43,690 nucleotides of DNA from Sulfuritalea sp. (GTDB taxonomy: Bacteria; Pseudomonadota; Gammaproteobacteria; Burkholderiales; Rhodocyclaceae): the NCBI GenBank assembly GCA_030680805.1, contig JAUXUK010000039.1, positions 1-43,690 on the forward strand, written 5' to 3'. Under the pieces are notes generated by a model. It was not told the DNA's origin and made no database searches. It worked only from the letters and a program-made list of their open reading frames with translations. Position numbers and translations under genes: made by a program. The first letter of the stretch is position 1; each line of letters starts with the position of its first letter. This document shows positions 33,887-42,746 of the stretch, piece by piece.

Positions 33887-35230
33887 ATGGGACAGGCATA
33901 CAACACCATAGCGTTCGACGCCAACAAGTGTGACGGCTGCGGCGATTGCATGACGGCCTGCGCCACGGCCAAGACCGGCACTGTCGATCAGTCGCGCTCG
34001 CGCATCCAGATCGTCGGCAGCGCGGATGACGGCTTCGAACTGGCGCTGTGCCGCCAGTGCGCCGATCCCAAGTGCGTCACCGTCTGCCCGGCGGCGGCGC
34101 TGACCAAGAACTACGCGAACGGCGTGATCGATTGGAATGCCGACAAGTGCGTCGATTGCCTGCTATGCACCGTCGGCTGCGCCTATGCCGGCATCGCGCT
34201 GGACGCCGGCACCGGTCACGTCGCCAAGTGCGACACCTGCGAAGGCTCTCCGGCCTGCGTGCCGGCCTGTCCGCACGATGCGCTGACCTACGTCACCACC
34301 TCGCGCATCTACAACGAGGTCGGCGACTGGGAAGACCTCTTTGCGCCGGGCCTCGCCGGCTGCCAGGGCTGCAACACCGAACTGCTGATGCGCCACACGC
34401 TGCGCCGCGTCGGGCCGGAGACCGTGCTGGCGACGCCGCCGGGCTGCGTGCCGGGCATGGGCTCGGTCGGCTTCAACGGCACCACGGGTACCAAGATCCC
34501 GGTTTTCCATCCGCTGCTGACAAATACCGCGGCCATGCTGGCCGGCGTCAAGCGCCAGTACAAGCGGGTCGGCCGCGATGTCACGGCGCTGGCGATTGCC
34601 GGTGATGGCGGCGCCTCCGACGTCGGCTTCCAGTCGCTGTCGGGTGCGGCCGAACGCAACGAGCAGATCCTGTTCATGGTGGTCGACAACGAGGGCTACA
34701 TGAATACCGGCATGCAGCGTTCGAGCTGCACGCCCTACGGCGCCTGGACCTCGACCACGCCGATCGGCAAAGGCCCGGGCAACATTCCCTCGCAGGGCAA
34801 GACGCAGGACGCCAAGAACCTGCCGCTGATCATGGTCAACCATCGCTGCGAGTATGTCGCGACCGCATCGACCGCCTACATGGAAGACCTCTACGACAAG
34901 CTGGACAAGGCGATCCTGGCCTCGAAGCGCGGCTTCGCCTACCTGCACGTGTAGTCGCCCTGCACCACGGGCTGGCGCTTTCCGACCGACCAGAACATGG
35001 AAGTCGCGCGCAAGGCGGTGGAGACCAACTTCGTGATGCTCTGGGAGTACACCCCGGCCGGCGGCCTGAACTTCACGCGGCCGGTCGATGATCCCTTGCC
35101 GGTCACCGACTATTTGAAGGCCATGGGGCGCTTCCGGCATCTGAGCCCCGATCAGATTTCACACATTCAGGGCAAGGTCGTGGAAAATCTGGCCTTCGTC
35201 AAACAGATGACTCATCGAGCAAGCGCATAG
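33887..35230 (+). CDS. padI: phenylglyoxylate dehydrogenase beta subunit PadI, interrupted by an in-frame TAG
   Basis: This frame encodes 447 positions but carries TAG at 34952-34954 (codon 356). Before it lie four Fe-S cysteine groups (CDGCGDCMTAC, CRQCADPKCVTVCP, CVDCLLCTVGC, CDTCEGSPACVPACP) and the thiamine-diphosphate domain (CQGCNTELLMRHTLRR near 159; AGDGGASDVGFQSLSGAAE near 240; VVDNEGYMNTG near 265). After it the same frame continues with family sequence (SPCTTGWRFPTDQN, then about 80 residues) to TAG at 35230. No frameshift or other stop is seen. In relatives an aromatic residue, probably Tyr, is expected at this place, so one base change (TAC or TAT to TAG) explains it. If not read through, the product lacks its last 91 residues and the complex may be inactive. 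Alternatives are a sequencing error or amber suppression. Confidence 0.85.
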
Positions 35231-35239
35231 GGGGAGTAA

Positions 35240-36559
35240 ATGAGCAAGCAGGATTCGCCAGGCAGCGGCCTGGAACCCATCGAAAAGGCCAGCCGCGACG
35301 AATTGCAGGCGTTGCAGTTGAAGCGCATGCAGTGGTCGCTCAAGCATGCCTACGACAACGTGCCGCACTATCGGCAGAAGTACGATGCCGCCGGCGTGCA
35401 TCCGGGCGATCTCAAACAGTTGTCGGACCTGGCGAAGTTCCCCTTCACCACCAAGCTCGACCTGCGCGACACCTATCCCTACGGCATGTTCGCGACGCCG
35501 ATGCGCGACGTGGTGCGCATCCATGCTTCTTCCGGAACCACGGGCAAGCCGACGGTGGTCGCCTATACGAAGAACGACATCGCGATGTGGGCGCAGCTCA
35601 TGGCGCGTTCGCTGCGCGCCGCAGGGTGCTCGGCCGACGACATCATCCTCAACTCGTATGGCTACGGCCTGTTTACCGGCGGCCTCGGCGCCCACTACGG
35701 CGGCGAGTACCTCGGCGCCACGGTGATCCCCATGTCGGGCGGCCAGACCGAAAAGCAGGTGCAACTGATCCAGGACTTCAAGCCCACCGTGATCCTGTGC
35801 ACGCCATCCTACGTGCTGACCATCGCCGACGAGATGATCAAGCAGGGCATGAAGCCGAACGCCAGCACCTTGCGCGTCGGCGTCTTCGGCGCCGAGCCAT
35901 GGACCAACGAAATGCGCCGCGAAATCGAGGAACGCCTCGGCATCGATGCCGTTGACATCTACGGGCTGTCGGAAGTCATGGGCCCCGGCGTGTCGTGCGA
36001 ATGCGTCGAAACCAAGGATGGTCCGCACATCTGGGAAGATCATTTCTATCCCGAAATCATTCATCCGGAAACCGGCGAAGTGCTGCCGGACGGAGAAATG
36101 GGCGAGCTGGTGTTCACCTCGCTGTCGAAGGAGGCATTACCGATCATCCGCTATCGCACCCGCGACCTGACCCGGTTGCTGCCGGGCACGGCGCGCAGCA
36201 TGCGGCGCATGGAAAAGATCACCGGCCGCAGCGACGACATGCTGATCATTCGCGGCGTCAATGTGTTCCCGACGCAGATCGAAGAGGTTTTGCTGAAGAA
36301 CCCCAATCTCTGCGCCCAATATCAATTGCAGGTGTCGCGCGACGGACATCTCGATAAACTGGATGTTTATGTCGAGGTGCGCGCCGACCTTTCGAATTCG
36401 ATCGGAGAGATCAAACGCCGTGAAATCGGGGCCGAGGTGAAGCACCATATCAAGGCCCTGGTGGGGGTGAGTGCCGATGTCCACGTCGTGGAAACTGACA
36501 AGGTCGAAAGAACCCTGGTCGGCAAAGCCAAACGGGTCATCGACCGGCGGCCGAAATAA
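35240..36559 (+). CDS. padJ: phenylacetate-CoA ligase PadJ
   Basis: A 439-residue AMP-forming aryl-CoA ligase of the PaaK type. The phosphate loop SSGTTGKPTVVAYT is near residue 97, YGYGLFTGGLGAHYGGE near 140, YGLSEVMGPGVSCEC near 240, and the C-terminal lid has the hinge TGRSDDMLIIRGVNVFPTQIE near 330. It converts phenylacetate, ATP and CoA to phenylacetyl-CoA, the substrate of PadBCD. ATG 35240 has GGGGGAG upstream, 9 bp after padI. It is the last pad gene; no terminator is visible after it. Confidence 0.94.
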   Translation: MSKQDSPGSGLEPIEKASRDELQALQLKRMQWSLKHAYDNVPHYRQKYDAAGVHPGDLKQLSDLAKFPFTTKLDLRDTYPYGMFATPMRDVVRIHASSGTTGKPTVVAYTKNDIAMWAQLMARSLRAAGCSADDIILNSYGYGLFTGGLGAHYGGEYLGATVIPMSGGQTEKQVQLIQDFKPTVILCTPSYVLTIADEMIKQGMKPNASTLRVGVFGAEPWTNEMRREIEERLGIDAVDIYGLSEVMGPGVSCECVETKDGPHIWEDHFYPEIIHPETGEVLPDGEMGELVFTSLSKEALPIIRYRTRDLTRLLPGTARSMRRMEKITGRSDDMLIIRGVNVFPTQIEEVLLKNPNLCAQYQLQVSRDGHLDKLDVYVEVRADLSNSIGEIKRREIGAEVKHHIKALVGVSADVHVVETDKVERTLVGKAKRVIDRRPK

Positions 36560-36686
36560 TGTCAATTCCGGACTTGCATCAGGGGGATTGATGTATTATT
36601 GTGCTTGATCGCGCAAGGTGGTGTATGAAGTATAGTGCAGTATGACGTTAGCAGTTTTTTTGTAGCCAAACAAAGAGGAGACTTGC

Positions 36687-37718
36687 ATGAAAAAAATACT
36701 GGCAAAAACAATGATTGCCGCATCAATCGCCGGAGCCGCCTTTGCGGTTCAGGCTCAGGAGGTGACACTGAAGGTGCATCACTTCCTGTCACCGACGACG
36801 TTCATCCAGACCGGTGTGTTCGAGCCCTGGTGCGCCAAGCTCGGCAAGGAATCCAACAACCGGATCAAGTGCCAGATCTACCCGGCCATGCAGTTGGGCG
36901 GAACGCCGCCGCAGCTTTTTGACCAGGCCAAGGATGGTGTCGCCGACGTGGTGTGGACTGTGCTTGGCTATTCGGCCAACCGCTTCCCGATGTCGGAAGT
37001 CTTCGAACTGCCCTTCACCATGACGAACGCCGAGGCCACCAGTCGCGCGGCCTGGGAATTCACCCAGACCTACGCCAAGCACGAGTTCAAGGACGTCCAT
37101 GTCCTCGCCGTGCATGTCCATGGTCCCGGCTATCTGTTCACGACCAAGAAGCAGATGAACACGATGGACGACTTCAAGGGCATGAAATTCCGCGCCCCGA
37201 CCCGCCTGACCAACAAGATGCTTGCCGCCATGGGCGCGACGCCTGTCGGCATGCCGGTCCCGGCCGTGCCCGAAGCGCTGTCCAAGGGCGTGATCGAAGG
37301 CGCGGTGATTCCTTATCAGGTGGTGCCGAGCATCAAGGTCAATGAGCTGGTCAAGTACGCCGCCGAGACCGATCCCAAGTACAACGCCCTGTACACGACG
37401 GTGTTCACCATCGCCATGAACAAGGCCAAGTACGATTCGTTGCCGGCCGATCTGAAAAAGGTCATCGACAACAACTCGGGCATCGAGTTCTCTGCCATGG
37501 CGGGCCGTGTGCAGGAGGCCGACGACGCCCCCGGCCGCGAGAAGACCAAGGCCTCGGGCGTCACCATCAACGTGATCCCGGCCACTGAGTTGGCGAAGTG
37601 GAAGAAGGCGACCGACAGTCTCGACGACGAATGGGCGGCCAACATGACCAAGGCCGGTCACGATGGTCCCAAGCTGCTCAAGGCGTCCCAAGACCTGATC
37701 AAGAAGTATACGAAGTAA
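36687..37718 (+). CDS. TRAP transporter substrate-binding protein (DctP family)
   Basis: A 343-residue periplasmic solute receptor with a Sec signal peptide (MKKILAKTMIAASIAGAAFA, cleavage near AQA|QE). The DctP fold is seen in VTLKVHHFLSP, MQLGGTPPQLFDQAKDG and GMKFRAPTRLTNKMLAAMGA, which contains the conserved arginine that binds substrate carboxylates. The ligand is probably an organic acid; location after padJ suggests phenylacetate or a related aromatic acid. The 127-bp region upstream (36560-36686) carries no gene and only weak promoter-like sequence (TTGATC, TATAGT). AGAGGAG precedes the ATG. Confidence 0.92.
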   Translation: MKKILAKTMIAASIAGAAFAVQAQEVTLKVHHFLSPTTFIQTGVFEPWCAKLGKESNNRIKCQIYPAMQLGGTPPQLFDQAKDGVADVVWTVLGYSANRFPMSEVFELPFTMTNAEATSRAAWEFTQTYAKHEFKDVHVLAVHVHGPGYLFTTKKQMNTMDDFKGMKFRAPTRLTNKMLAAMGATPVGMPVPAVPEALSKGVIEGAVIPYQVVPSIKVNELVKYAAETDPKYNALYTTVFTIAMNKAKYDSLPADLKKVIDNNSGIEFSAMAGRVQEADDAPGREKTKASGVTINVIPATELAKWKKATDSLDDEWAANMTKAGHDGPKLLKASQDLIKKYTK

Positions 37719-37733
37719 GTCTGGCATCACCCT

Positions 37734-37767
37734 ACCGGGTACCGATTCGAATCGGTACCCGGTTTTT
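37734..37767 (+). terminator. perfect-palindrome terminator/attenuator after the binding-protein gene
   Basis: The 30 bp from 37734 to 37763 are a perfect palindrome (ACCGGGTACCGATTC and its complement), followed by TTTT. It lies inside the transporter operon, between the receptor gene and the membrane genes, a place where partial termination commonly raises receptor dosage over permease. Confidence 0.9.
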
Positions 37768-37819
37768 CTGCCCGGCTGCGGCATGGGCAGGACGGTTTTC
37801 CAAATTTCAGGAGTTATCG

Positions 37820-38344
37820 ATGGCGGATGCACTCTTTGTCGACACCGATGTGCGCCCCGACGCACTCATTGGTCGGGTGCTGAACATGCTTTGCCGCGTT
37901 TTTGCGGTGTGCGCCGGCGTCATGCTGATTCTGATGGCGCTGATGTCGCTCACCAGCATCGTCGGTCGCGCGCTGTTCGACAAGCCGATACTCGGCGATT
38001 ACGAATTGGTGCAGATGATGTCGGCCGTCGCGGTTACGATGTCGCTGCCTTTTTGCCAGATGATACGCGGCCACATCATCGTCGATTTCTTTACCACTGC
38101 GCTGCCCGTCAGCATCACCAAAAAGCTCGATATCGTCGCCAGCCTGGTGATGGCTGTTGCGGCGTTTTTGTTTAGCTGGCGCATCACGCTGGGCATGATC
38201 GACCTGTACGGCAACGGTGACTCGACCATGCTGCTCAATCTTTCCACCTGGTGGGGCTATGCCCCCATGGTGCCTTCGTTCTTTCTGCTCGGGTGCGCCG
38301 CGCTGTACACGGCCTGGATCGACTTCACTGGAGCGCGCGCATGA
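37820..38344 (+). CDS. TRAP transporter small membrane subunit (DctQ family)
   Basis: A 174-residue protein with four transmembrane segments (about 25-50, 63-83, 103-123, 143-163) and the family region GRALFDKPILGDYELVQM. It pairs with the large subunit. ATG 37820 has CAGGAG seven bases upstream. The stop overlaps the next ATG (ATGA). Confidence 0.92.
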   Translation: MADALFVDTDVRPDALIGRVLNMLCRVFAVCAGVMLILMALMSLTSIVGRALFDKPILGDYELVQMMSAVAVTMSLPFCQMIRGHIIVDFFTTALPVSITKKLDIVASLVMAVAAFLFSWRITLGMIDLYGNGDSTMLLNLSTWWGYAPMVPSFFLLGCAALYTAWIDFTGARA

Positions 38345-39657
38345 CCGGTATCGAACAGGGCATGCTGATCGGCGGCCTGATGCTGCTGCTGATGGCCTTC
38401 CGCATCCATATCGCGATGGCCATGCTGGTCGCCGGTTCGATCGGCTACGTCTGGATCGCCGGGTCCGCGCCTCTGCTCAACTACATGAAGACCGCCGCCT
38501 GGGCGCGCTACTCGATCTACGATCTTTCCGTGGTGCCACTGTTCCTTCTGATGGGGCAGTTTGCGACTCACGGCGGCCTCTCCAAGGCGCTGTTTCGAGC
38601 CGGCAACACCCTGATCGGCCACTGGCGCGGCGGCATGGCCATGGCAGCGGTGGGCGCCTGCGCCGGCTTCGGCGCGATCTGCGGCTCTTCGCTGGCGACG
38701 GCCGCGACCATGGGTCAGGTCGCGTTGCCCGAATTGCGCAACCACAAGTACTCGGGGCGTCTCGCCACGGCCGCAATTGCTGCCGGCGGCACGCTGGGCA
38801 TCCTGATCCCACCCTCGGTGCCGTTGGTGATCTACGCCATCCTGACCGAACAGAACATCGCCAAGCTCTTCGTTTCGGCATTCATTCCGGGTCTGATCGC
38901 GATGTTCGGCTACATGCTGGTGATCGGCATCATGGCCCGCGTCGATCCTACCTCCGCGCCTGCGGGCGATCGCGCCACCTGGAGCGAGAGATTGGCCGCG
39001 CTGGTGGAAACCTGGCCCGTGCTGCTGATCTTCACCGCCGTGATCGGCGGCATCTACGGCGGCTTCTTCACGCCTACCGAGGCTGCGTCGATCGGTACGC
39101 TCGCCACCGGTTACGTCGCATGGCGATCGGGCGGCCTGCGCAAGCATGGCTTCCTCGAATGTCTTTACGGGACCGCACAGGCAACGGCGATGATCTTCCT
39201 GATCCTGCTTGGCGCCGACATCATGAACGTGTTCCTGGCACTGACGCAGATGCCGGCGGAGTTATCCAAATGGGTGGTCGGTCTCGGCTATTCGCCGCTT
39301 CTGATTCTCCTGGTGATTCTCTGCATCTATCTGATGCTCGGCTGCATCATGGACAGCCTGTCGATGATCCTGCTGACGGTGCCGATATTCTTTCCCATCA
39401 TCATGGGGCTGGACTATTGGGGCATGAATGCGGAATCGAAGGCAATCTGGTTCGGCATTCTCACGCTGATGGCGGTCGAGATCGGCATGATCACGCCGCC
39501 GGTGGGGCTCAACGTATTCATCATCAGCAGCATGGCCAAGGACACGCCGATGAAGGAGACCTTCATCGGTATCGTGCCCTTCCTCGCTTCGGATTTCCTG
39601 CGGATTGCGCTGCTGGTGTTCTTTCCCTCGATCGCGCTGATTGCACTGAAACTTTAG
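38341..39657 (+). CDS. TRAP transporter large membrane subunit (DctM family)
   Basis: A 438-residue protein with about twelve transmembrane helices, the sodium-coupled transport channel. Family motifs are GAICGSSLATAATMG, GGTLGILIPPSVPLVIYA near 165-182 and GMITPPVGLNVFI near 390. It should work with the DctP and DctQ proteins encoded upstream to import a carboxylate. It is followed by a bidirectional terminator at 39751. Confidence 0.95.
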   Translation: MTGIEQGMLIGGLMLLLMAFRIHIAMAMLVAGSIGYVWIAGSAPLLNYMKTAAWARYSIYDLSVVPLFLLMGQFATHGGLSKALFRAGNTLIGHWRGGMAMAAVGACAGFGAICGSSLATAATMGQVALPELRNHKYSGRLATAAIAAGGTLGILIPPSVPLVIYAILTEQNIAKLFVSAFIPGLIAMFGYMLVIGIMARVDPTSAPAGDRATWSERLAALVETWPVLLIFTAVIGGIYGGFFTPTEAASIGTLATGYVAWRSGGLRKHGFLECLYGTAQATAMIFLILLGADIMNVFLALTQMPAELSKWVVGLGYSPLLILLVILCIYLMLGCIMDSLSMILLTVPIFFPIIMGLDYWGMNAESKAIWFGILTLMAVEIGMITPPVGLNVFIISSMAKDTPMKETFIGIVPFLASDFLRIALLVFFPSIALIALKL

Positions 39658-39750
39658 AAAGTCGGCGCTGATGAAGCCCCTGCGCAGCAGGGCGGTCGAG
39701 CAAACTACGCTCTCCTCGCCGCTGCGGATGGCGGCACGGCGCACGCAAGC

Positions 39751-39781
39751 AAAAAAAGCCCGCTTCACGCGGGCTTTTTTT
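39751..39781. terminator. bidirectional terminator between dctM and the MDR oxidoreductase gene
   Basis: GCCCGC (39758-39763) and GCGGGC (39769-39774) around the loop TTCAC, with seven A before and seven T after. It serves both converging transcripts. Confidence 0.93.
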
Positions 39782-39820
39782 GCTCCTGGGACTGGGTCGG
39801 CGCTCAATACGCCTCGCCGA

Positions 39821-40816
39821 TCAGGCGACGATCACCAGCTTGCCGCGCACTCGTCCCGCTTCGCTGAGGCGCAAGGCCTCGGGCGCCTGCGCCAGCGGAA
39901 ATTCCCGCTCGATCCGCAGCTGCAGGTCGCCGCGCGCCAGCTTGTCCAGCAACATCGCCAACTGGGCGCCGTCCTCGCGCATGAACCAGTAGCGGTAGGC
40001 CACGCCCTGCGCGCGCGCCGCCGCCCGCGGCCGGCGCGCGAGCAGCCAGAACACCGGCGCCAGCCATGGCTTGCCGAGTTCGCCCGCCACTTCAGGCGTC
40101 GGCATGTCGCCGATGCTGACCACGCGACCGCCGCGCCGGGTGTGGGCGATGGAGCGCAGCAGGATGTCGCCGCCCATGGTGTCGAACACGGCGTCGAAGG
40201 GCGCGCAGACCTGCGTGAAGTCCGTCTGGCGGTAGTCAATGCATTCGTCGGCGCCAAGGCCGCGCAGCCATTCGTGGCTCGCCGCCGAGGCCGTGGTCGT
40301 CACCTGCGCGCCCAACTCCTTGGCAAGCTGGATCGCCAGGTGGCCGACGCCGCCGCCTCCGGCGTGGATCAGCACCCGCTCGCCTCTGCCTACGCGCAGC
40401 ACCTCGCTCAGGCATTGCCAGGCCGTCAGCCCCGCCAGCGCCACCGCCGCAGCCTGCGCGAAGCTCACGCCCTCCGGGATCTTTGCCAGGTCTTGCGGCC
40501 GCGTCAGCACGAATTCGGCGAAGGCGCCCATGCGCGCCTTGTCCAGCCGCGCGGCCACCCGGTCGCCGATCTCGAAGCCAGCCACCCCCGGCCCGAGCGC
40601 CGTGACCACGCCGGCAGCATCGTTGCCCAGTATCGCCGGCATGCGGTAGGACTGCAGCGCCCGCAGCATGCCCTTGCGCGTCTTGAAATCCACCGGATTC
40701 ACGCTCGCCGCCTCCATGCGGAACAGCAGTTCGTCGGGGCCGGGTTCAGGTACCGGCAGTTCGCCGACACAGACCACGTCGGCATTGCCGTAGCGATTGA
40801 TGTAACAGGCTTGCAT
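39821..40816 (-). CDS. zinc-free MDR-type NAD(P)H:quinone/enoyl reductase
   Basis: A 331-residue medium-chain dehydrogenase/reductase of the quinone oxidoreductase branch. It has the N-terminal GroES-like domain (VNPVDFKTRKGML, GNDAAGVVTALGPGV) and nucleotide fold VLIHAGGGGVGHLAIQLAKELGA near 145. Zinc-ligand cysteines and histidine of alcohol dehydrogenases are missing at the usual places. The substrate is not known. It faces the transporter and the box genes but shares no obvious operon with them. Confidence 0.88.
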   Translation of the reverse strand: MQACYINRYGNADVVCVGELPVPEPGPDELLFRMEAASVNPVDFKTRKGMLRALQSYRMPAILGNDAAGVVTALGPGVAGFEIGDRVAARLDKARMGAFAEFVLTRPQDLAKIPEGVSFAQAAAVALAGLTAWQCLSEVLRVGRGERVLIHAGGGGVGHLAIQLAKELGAQVTTTASAASHEWLRGLGADECIDYRQTDFTQVCAPFDAVFDTMGGDILLRSIAHTRRGGRVVSIGDMPTPEVAGELGKPWLAPVFWLLARRPRAAARAQGVAYRYWFMREDGAQLAMLLDKLARGDLQLRIEREFPLAQAPEALRLSEAGRVRGKLVIVA

Positions 40817-40940
40817 GGGTACTCCTCAGGCAGTGGGCAGAAGCCGTGCAGGCGGCGGTTCATTGGCAGGGCGAAGAGCCGGGCGATGAATCCCGATCGG
40901 TTGATGGACGACGGGAAAGTGACGGAGACCCATGGTGCGG

Positions 40941-40969
40941 AGGATACCTGTGGATGGAACAAGTATCCT
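40941..40969. promoter_or_regulatory. inverted repeat in the MDR-boxA intergenic region
   Basis: AGGATAC (40941-40947) and GTATCCT (40963-40969) are perfect arms with a 15-bp centre, about 125 bp upstream of the MDR oxidoreductase start. It may be an operator for that gene. Apart from this and the repeat at 41113, the gap 40817-41301 holds nothing I can support. Confidence 0.4.
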
Positions 40970-41112
40970 GCAATTTGCTCAGGATCCCACGGTGACAGGA
41001 ATTGCGGAGGGGCCGGCTATCGACCAGAGGCCACGCTCGCCGGCGTTGTCGCAAGATTGGTGTTTGACCGCAATGCGGAGATTTGGTGATCTCACGCTTT
41101 CGGCCAGAGGCC

Positions 41113-41195
41113 GTCATTCCGGGGCCGCGAAGCGGAACCCGGAATCCAGCGTCCTGGTTCAATCGCCGCTGGATTCCCGCATTCGCGGGAATGAC
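41113..41195. repeat. GTCATTCCGG palindromic repeat, copy 3
   Basis: An 83-bp unit with GTCATTCCGG at the left, inner arms GGAATCCAGCG and CGCTGGATTCC, and CGCGGGAATGAC at the right. The right arm differs (TCGCGGGAATGAC) from the TCGCCGGAATGAC of the other copies. It lies downstream of boxA. Confidence 0.9.
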
Positions 41196-41301
41196 GGCGG
41201 TGGGCACATAGTATGCATTCGTGAGAACGAGAAGCAGACCGTCGAATCGATTTTCTCCCGGTCGCCCAAGCGCTCCGGTGGGGCTGGGCAGGGGCTTCTG
41301 C

Positions 41302-42579
41302 TCAGTACGTCTCCACGTGGTAGCGCCCCTGCTGCAGCAGTTGCGGGCGCAGCGTGCCCCAGTCCAGGCCGTTGCTGCGGCAGGCTTCGGTGAAGGCTTC
41401 TTCGACGCCCTTTTCCATACCCTTGAGGCCGCACAGATAGACGTAGGTGTTGTCGTCGCGCAGCAAGCGGGCGACGTCGCCGCCGCGCTCGCGCAACAGG
41501 TCCTGCACGTAGCGTTTGGACTCGCCCGGCACGCGCGAAAAGCCGAAATTGATGTCGATGAATTCCTTGGGCAACCTGGTCAGCGGGCCGAAGTAGGGCA
41601 GTTCGCCGGGGCTGCGGGCACCGAAGAAGAGCATCAGCTTGCCGGCGTTTTCGCCGGTGACGAATTTGCGGCGACGGCGTTCGGTCATCGCCCGCATCGG
41701 CGCCGAACCGGTGCCGGTGCAGATCATCAGCAGGTTGTTGCCGGGGTGGTTGGGCATCAGGAAGCTGGTGCCATAGGGACCGACCACATTGACCTTGTCG
41801 CCCTTCTTCAGGTCGCAGAGAAAGTTCGACGCCACGCCGCGCACCGGTGCGCCGTCGTGATCGGCCGTCACCCGCTTCACCGTCAGCGACAGGTTGTTGT
41901 AGCGCGGCCGCTCGCCGTCGCGCGGGCTGGCAACCGAGTAGAGGCGCACGTGGTGGGGGCGGCCAGCGGCATCGAGGCCCGGGGCGAGGATGCCGATGGT
42001 CTGGCCTTCGAGCACCGGAAACGAGGCATTGCCGAAGTCGAGCACGATGTGGCGGATGTCGCTCGATGCATCCTCCGCCGTCAGTCGGAAGTTGCCGCTG
42101 ACCGTGGCGACGGCCGGTTTCTGGATCGAGTAGAGATTGATGTAGGGATGGGCGGCCGACCACGGCGGCGGGGCGACGCCGCCCTGACCGGAGGTGGCGG
42201 CGGCGGCAATCCGCTCGACGTCATCGGGCAGTGGCGTCGCCTGGCTCTGCACTTCCTTCGCCGTGTCGCCAGCGCCGACTTTTTGAGCTTCCTCGAGAAC
42301 GGCCTGCGCCGGCAGCGTATCCCACAGCAACTGCTCCGCCAGCGGGTAGGCGTCCTCCGCCCGAACATGGCGCCAGTGGTCGATGGCGCCGGTCGGGCAG
42401 GGCGAGATGCAGTTGTAGCAGTACTTGCACTTCGCCGCATCGACCACGTAGTTGCGCGAGTCGTGGCTGATCGCATTGACCGGGCAGGTTTCTTCGCAGG
42501 TGTTGCAGCGAATGCAGATCTCCGGGTCGATCAGGTGCTGGCGAATGATCGTCACCTGCGTTGTCGTGGCGGTGGTCAT
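41302..42579 (-). CDS. boxA: benzoyl-CoA 2,3-epoxidase reductase component BoxA
   Basis: A 425-residue reductase. The N-terminal part has two 4Fe-4S motifs ([15 protein letters not shown] and [15 protein letters not shown], about 19-65). A linker and a ferredoxin-NADP reductase module follow: the FAD motif [12 protein letters not shown] near 245, [10 protein letters not shown] near 302 and the NADPH motif [14 protein letters not shown] near 320, ending in HVETY. It passes electrons from NADPH to the di-iron epoxidase BoxB. ATG 42579 has GAGGA upstream; the frame further upstream runs into a repeat. Confidence 0.95.
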   Translation of the reverse strand: MTTATTTQVTIIRQHLIDPEICIRCNTCEETCPVNAISHDSRNYVVDAAKCKYCYNCISPCPTGAIDHWRHVRAEDAYPLAEQLLWDTLPAQAVLEEAQKVGAGDTAKEVQSQATPLPDDVERIAAAATSGQGGVAPPPWSAAHPYINLYSIQKPAVATVSGNFRLTAEDASSDIRHIVLDFGNASFPVLEGQTIGILAPGLDAAGRPHHVRLYSVASPRDGERPRYNNLSLTVKRVTADHDGAPVRGVASNFLCDLKKGDKVNVVGPYGTSFLMPNHPGNNLLMICTGTGSAPMRAMTERRRRKFVTGENAGKLMLFFGARSPGELPYFGPLTRLPKEFIDINFGFSRVPGESKRYVQDLLRERGGDVARLLRDDNTYVYLCGLKGMEKGVEEAFTEACRSNGLDWGTLRPQLLQQGRYHVETY

Positions 42580-42648
42580 TTTCAGTCCTCGGGCAACAAT
42601 TCGTCCTGGTAGGCATTCAACGTGAAGCGAACGTAGTTCAACTGCCCT

Positions 42649-42713
42649 GTCATTCCGGGCTTGACCCGGAATCCAGTGCCGCACCGCTGGATTCCGGCTT
42701 TCGCCGGAATGAC
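42649..42713. repeat. GTCATTCCGG palindromic repeat, copy 4 (between boxB and boxA)
   Basis: A 65-bp unit nearly the same as copy 1: GTCATTCCGGGCTTGACCCG at the left and GCTTTCGCCGGAATGAC at the right. It lies in the 167-bp gap between the boxB stop and the boxA start and must be transcribed with them. A possible spacer or mRNA-stability element. Confidence 0.92.
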
Positions 42714-42746
42714 GAGTCTATCCATTTTCTTCAACGTGACTGACTA

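Noticed and set aside
34952-34954. TAG as a pyrrolysine codon
   Set aside because: No pyl genes are in view, betaproteobacteria are not known to use pyrrolysine, and padI-type proteins do not contain it.
31111-42713. The four GTCATTCCGG units as a CRISPR array
   Set aside because: They are kilobases apart, palindromic over their whole length and lack regular spacers.
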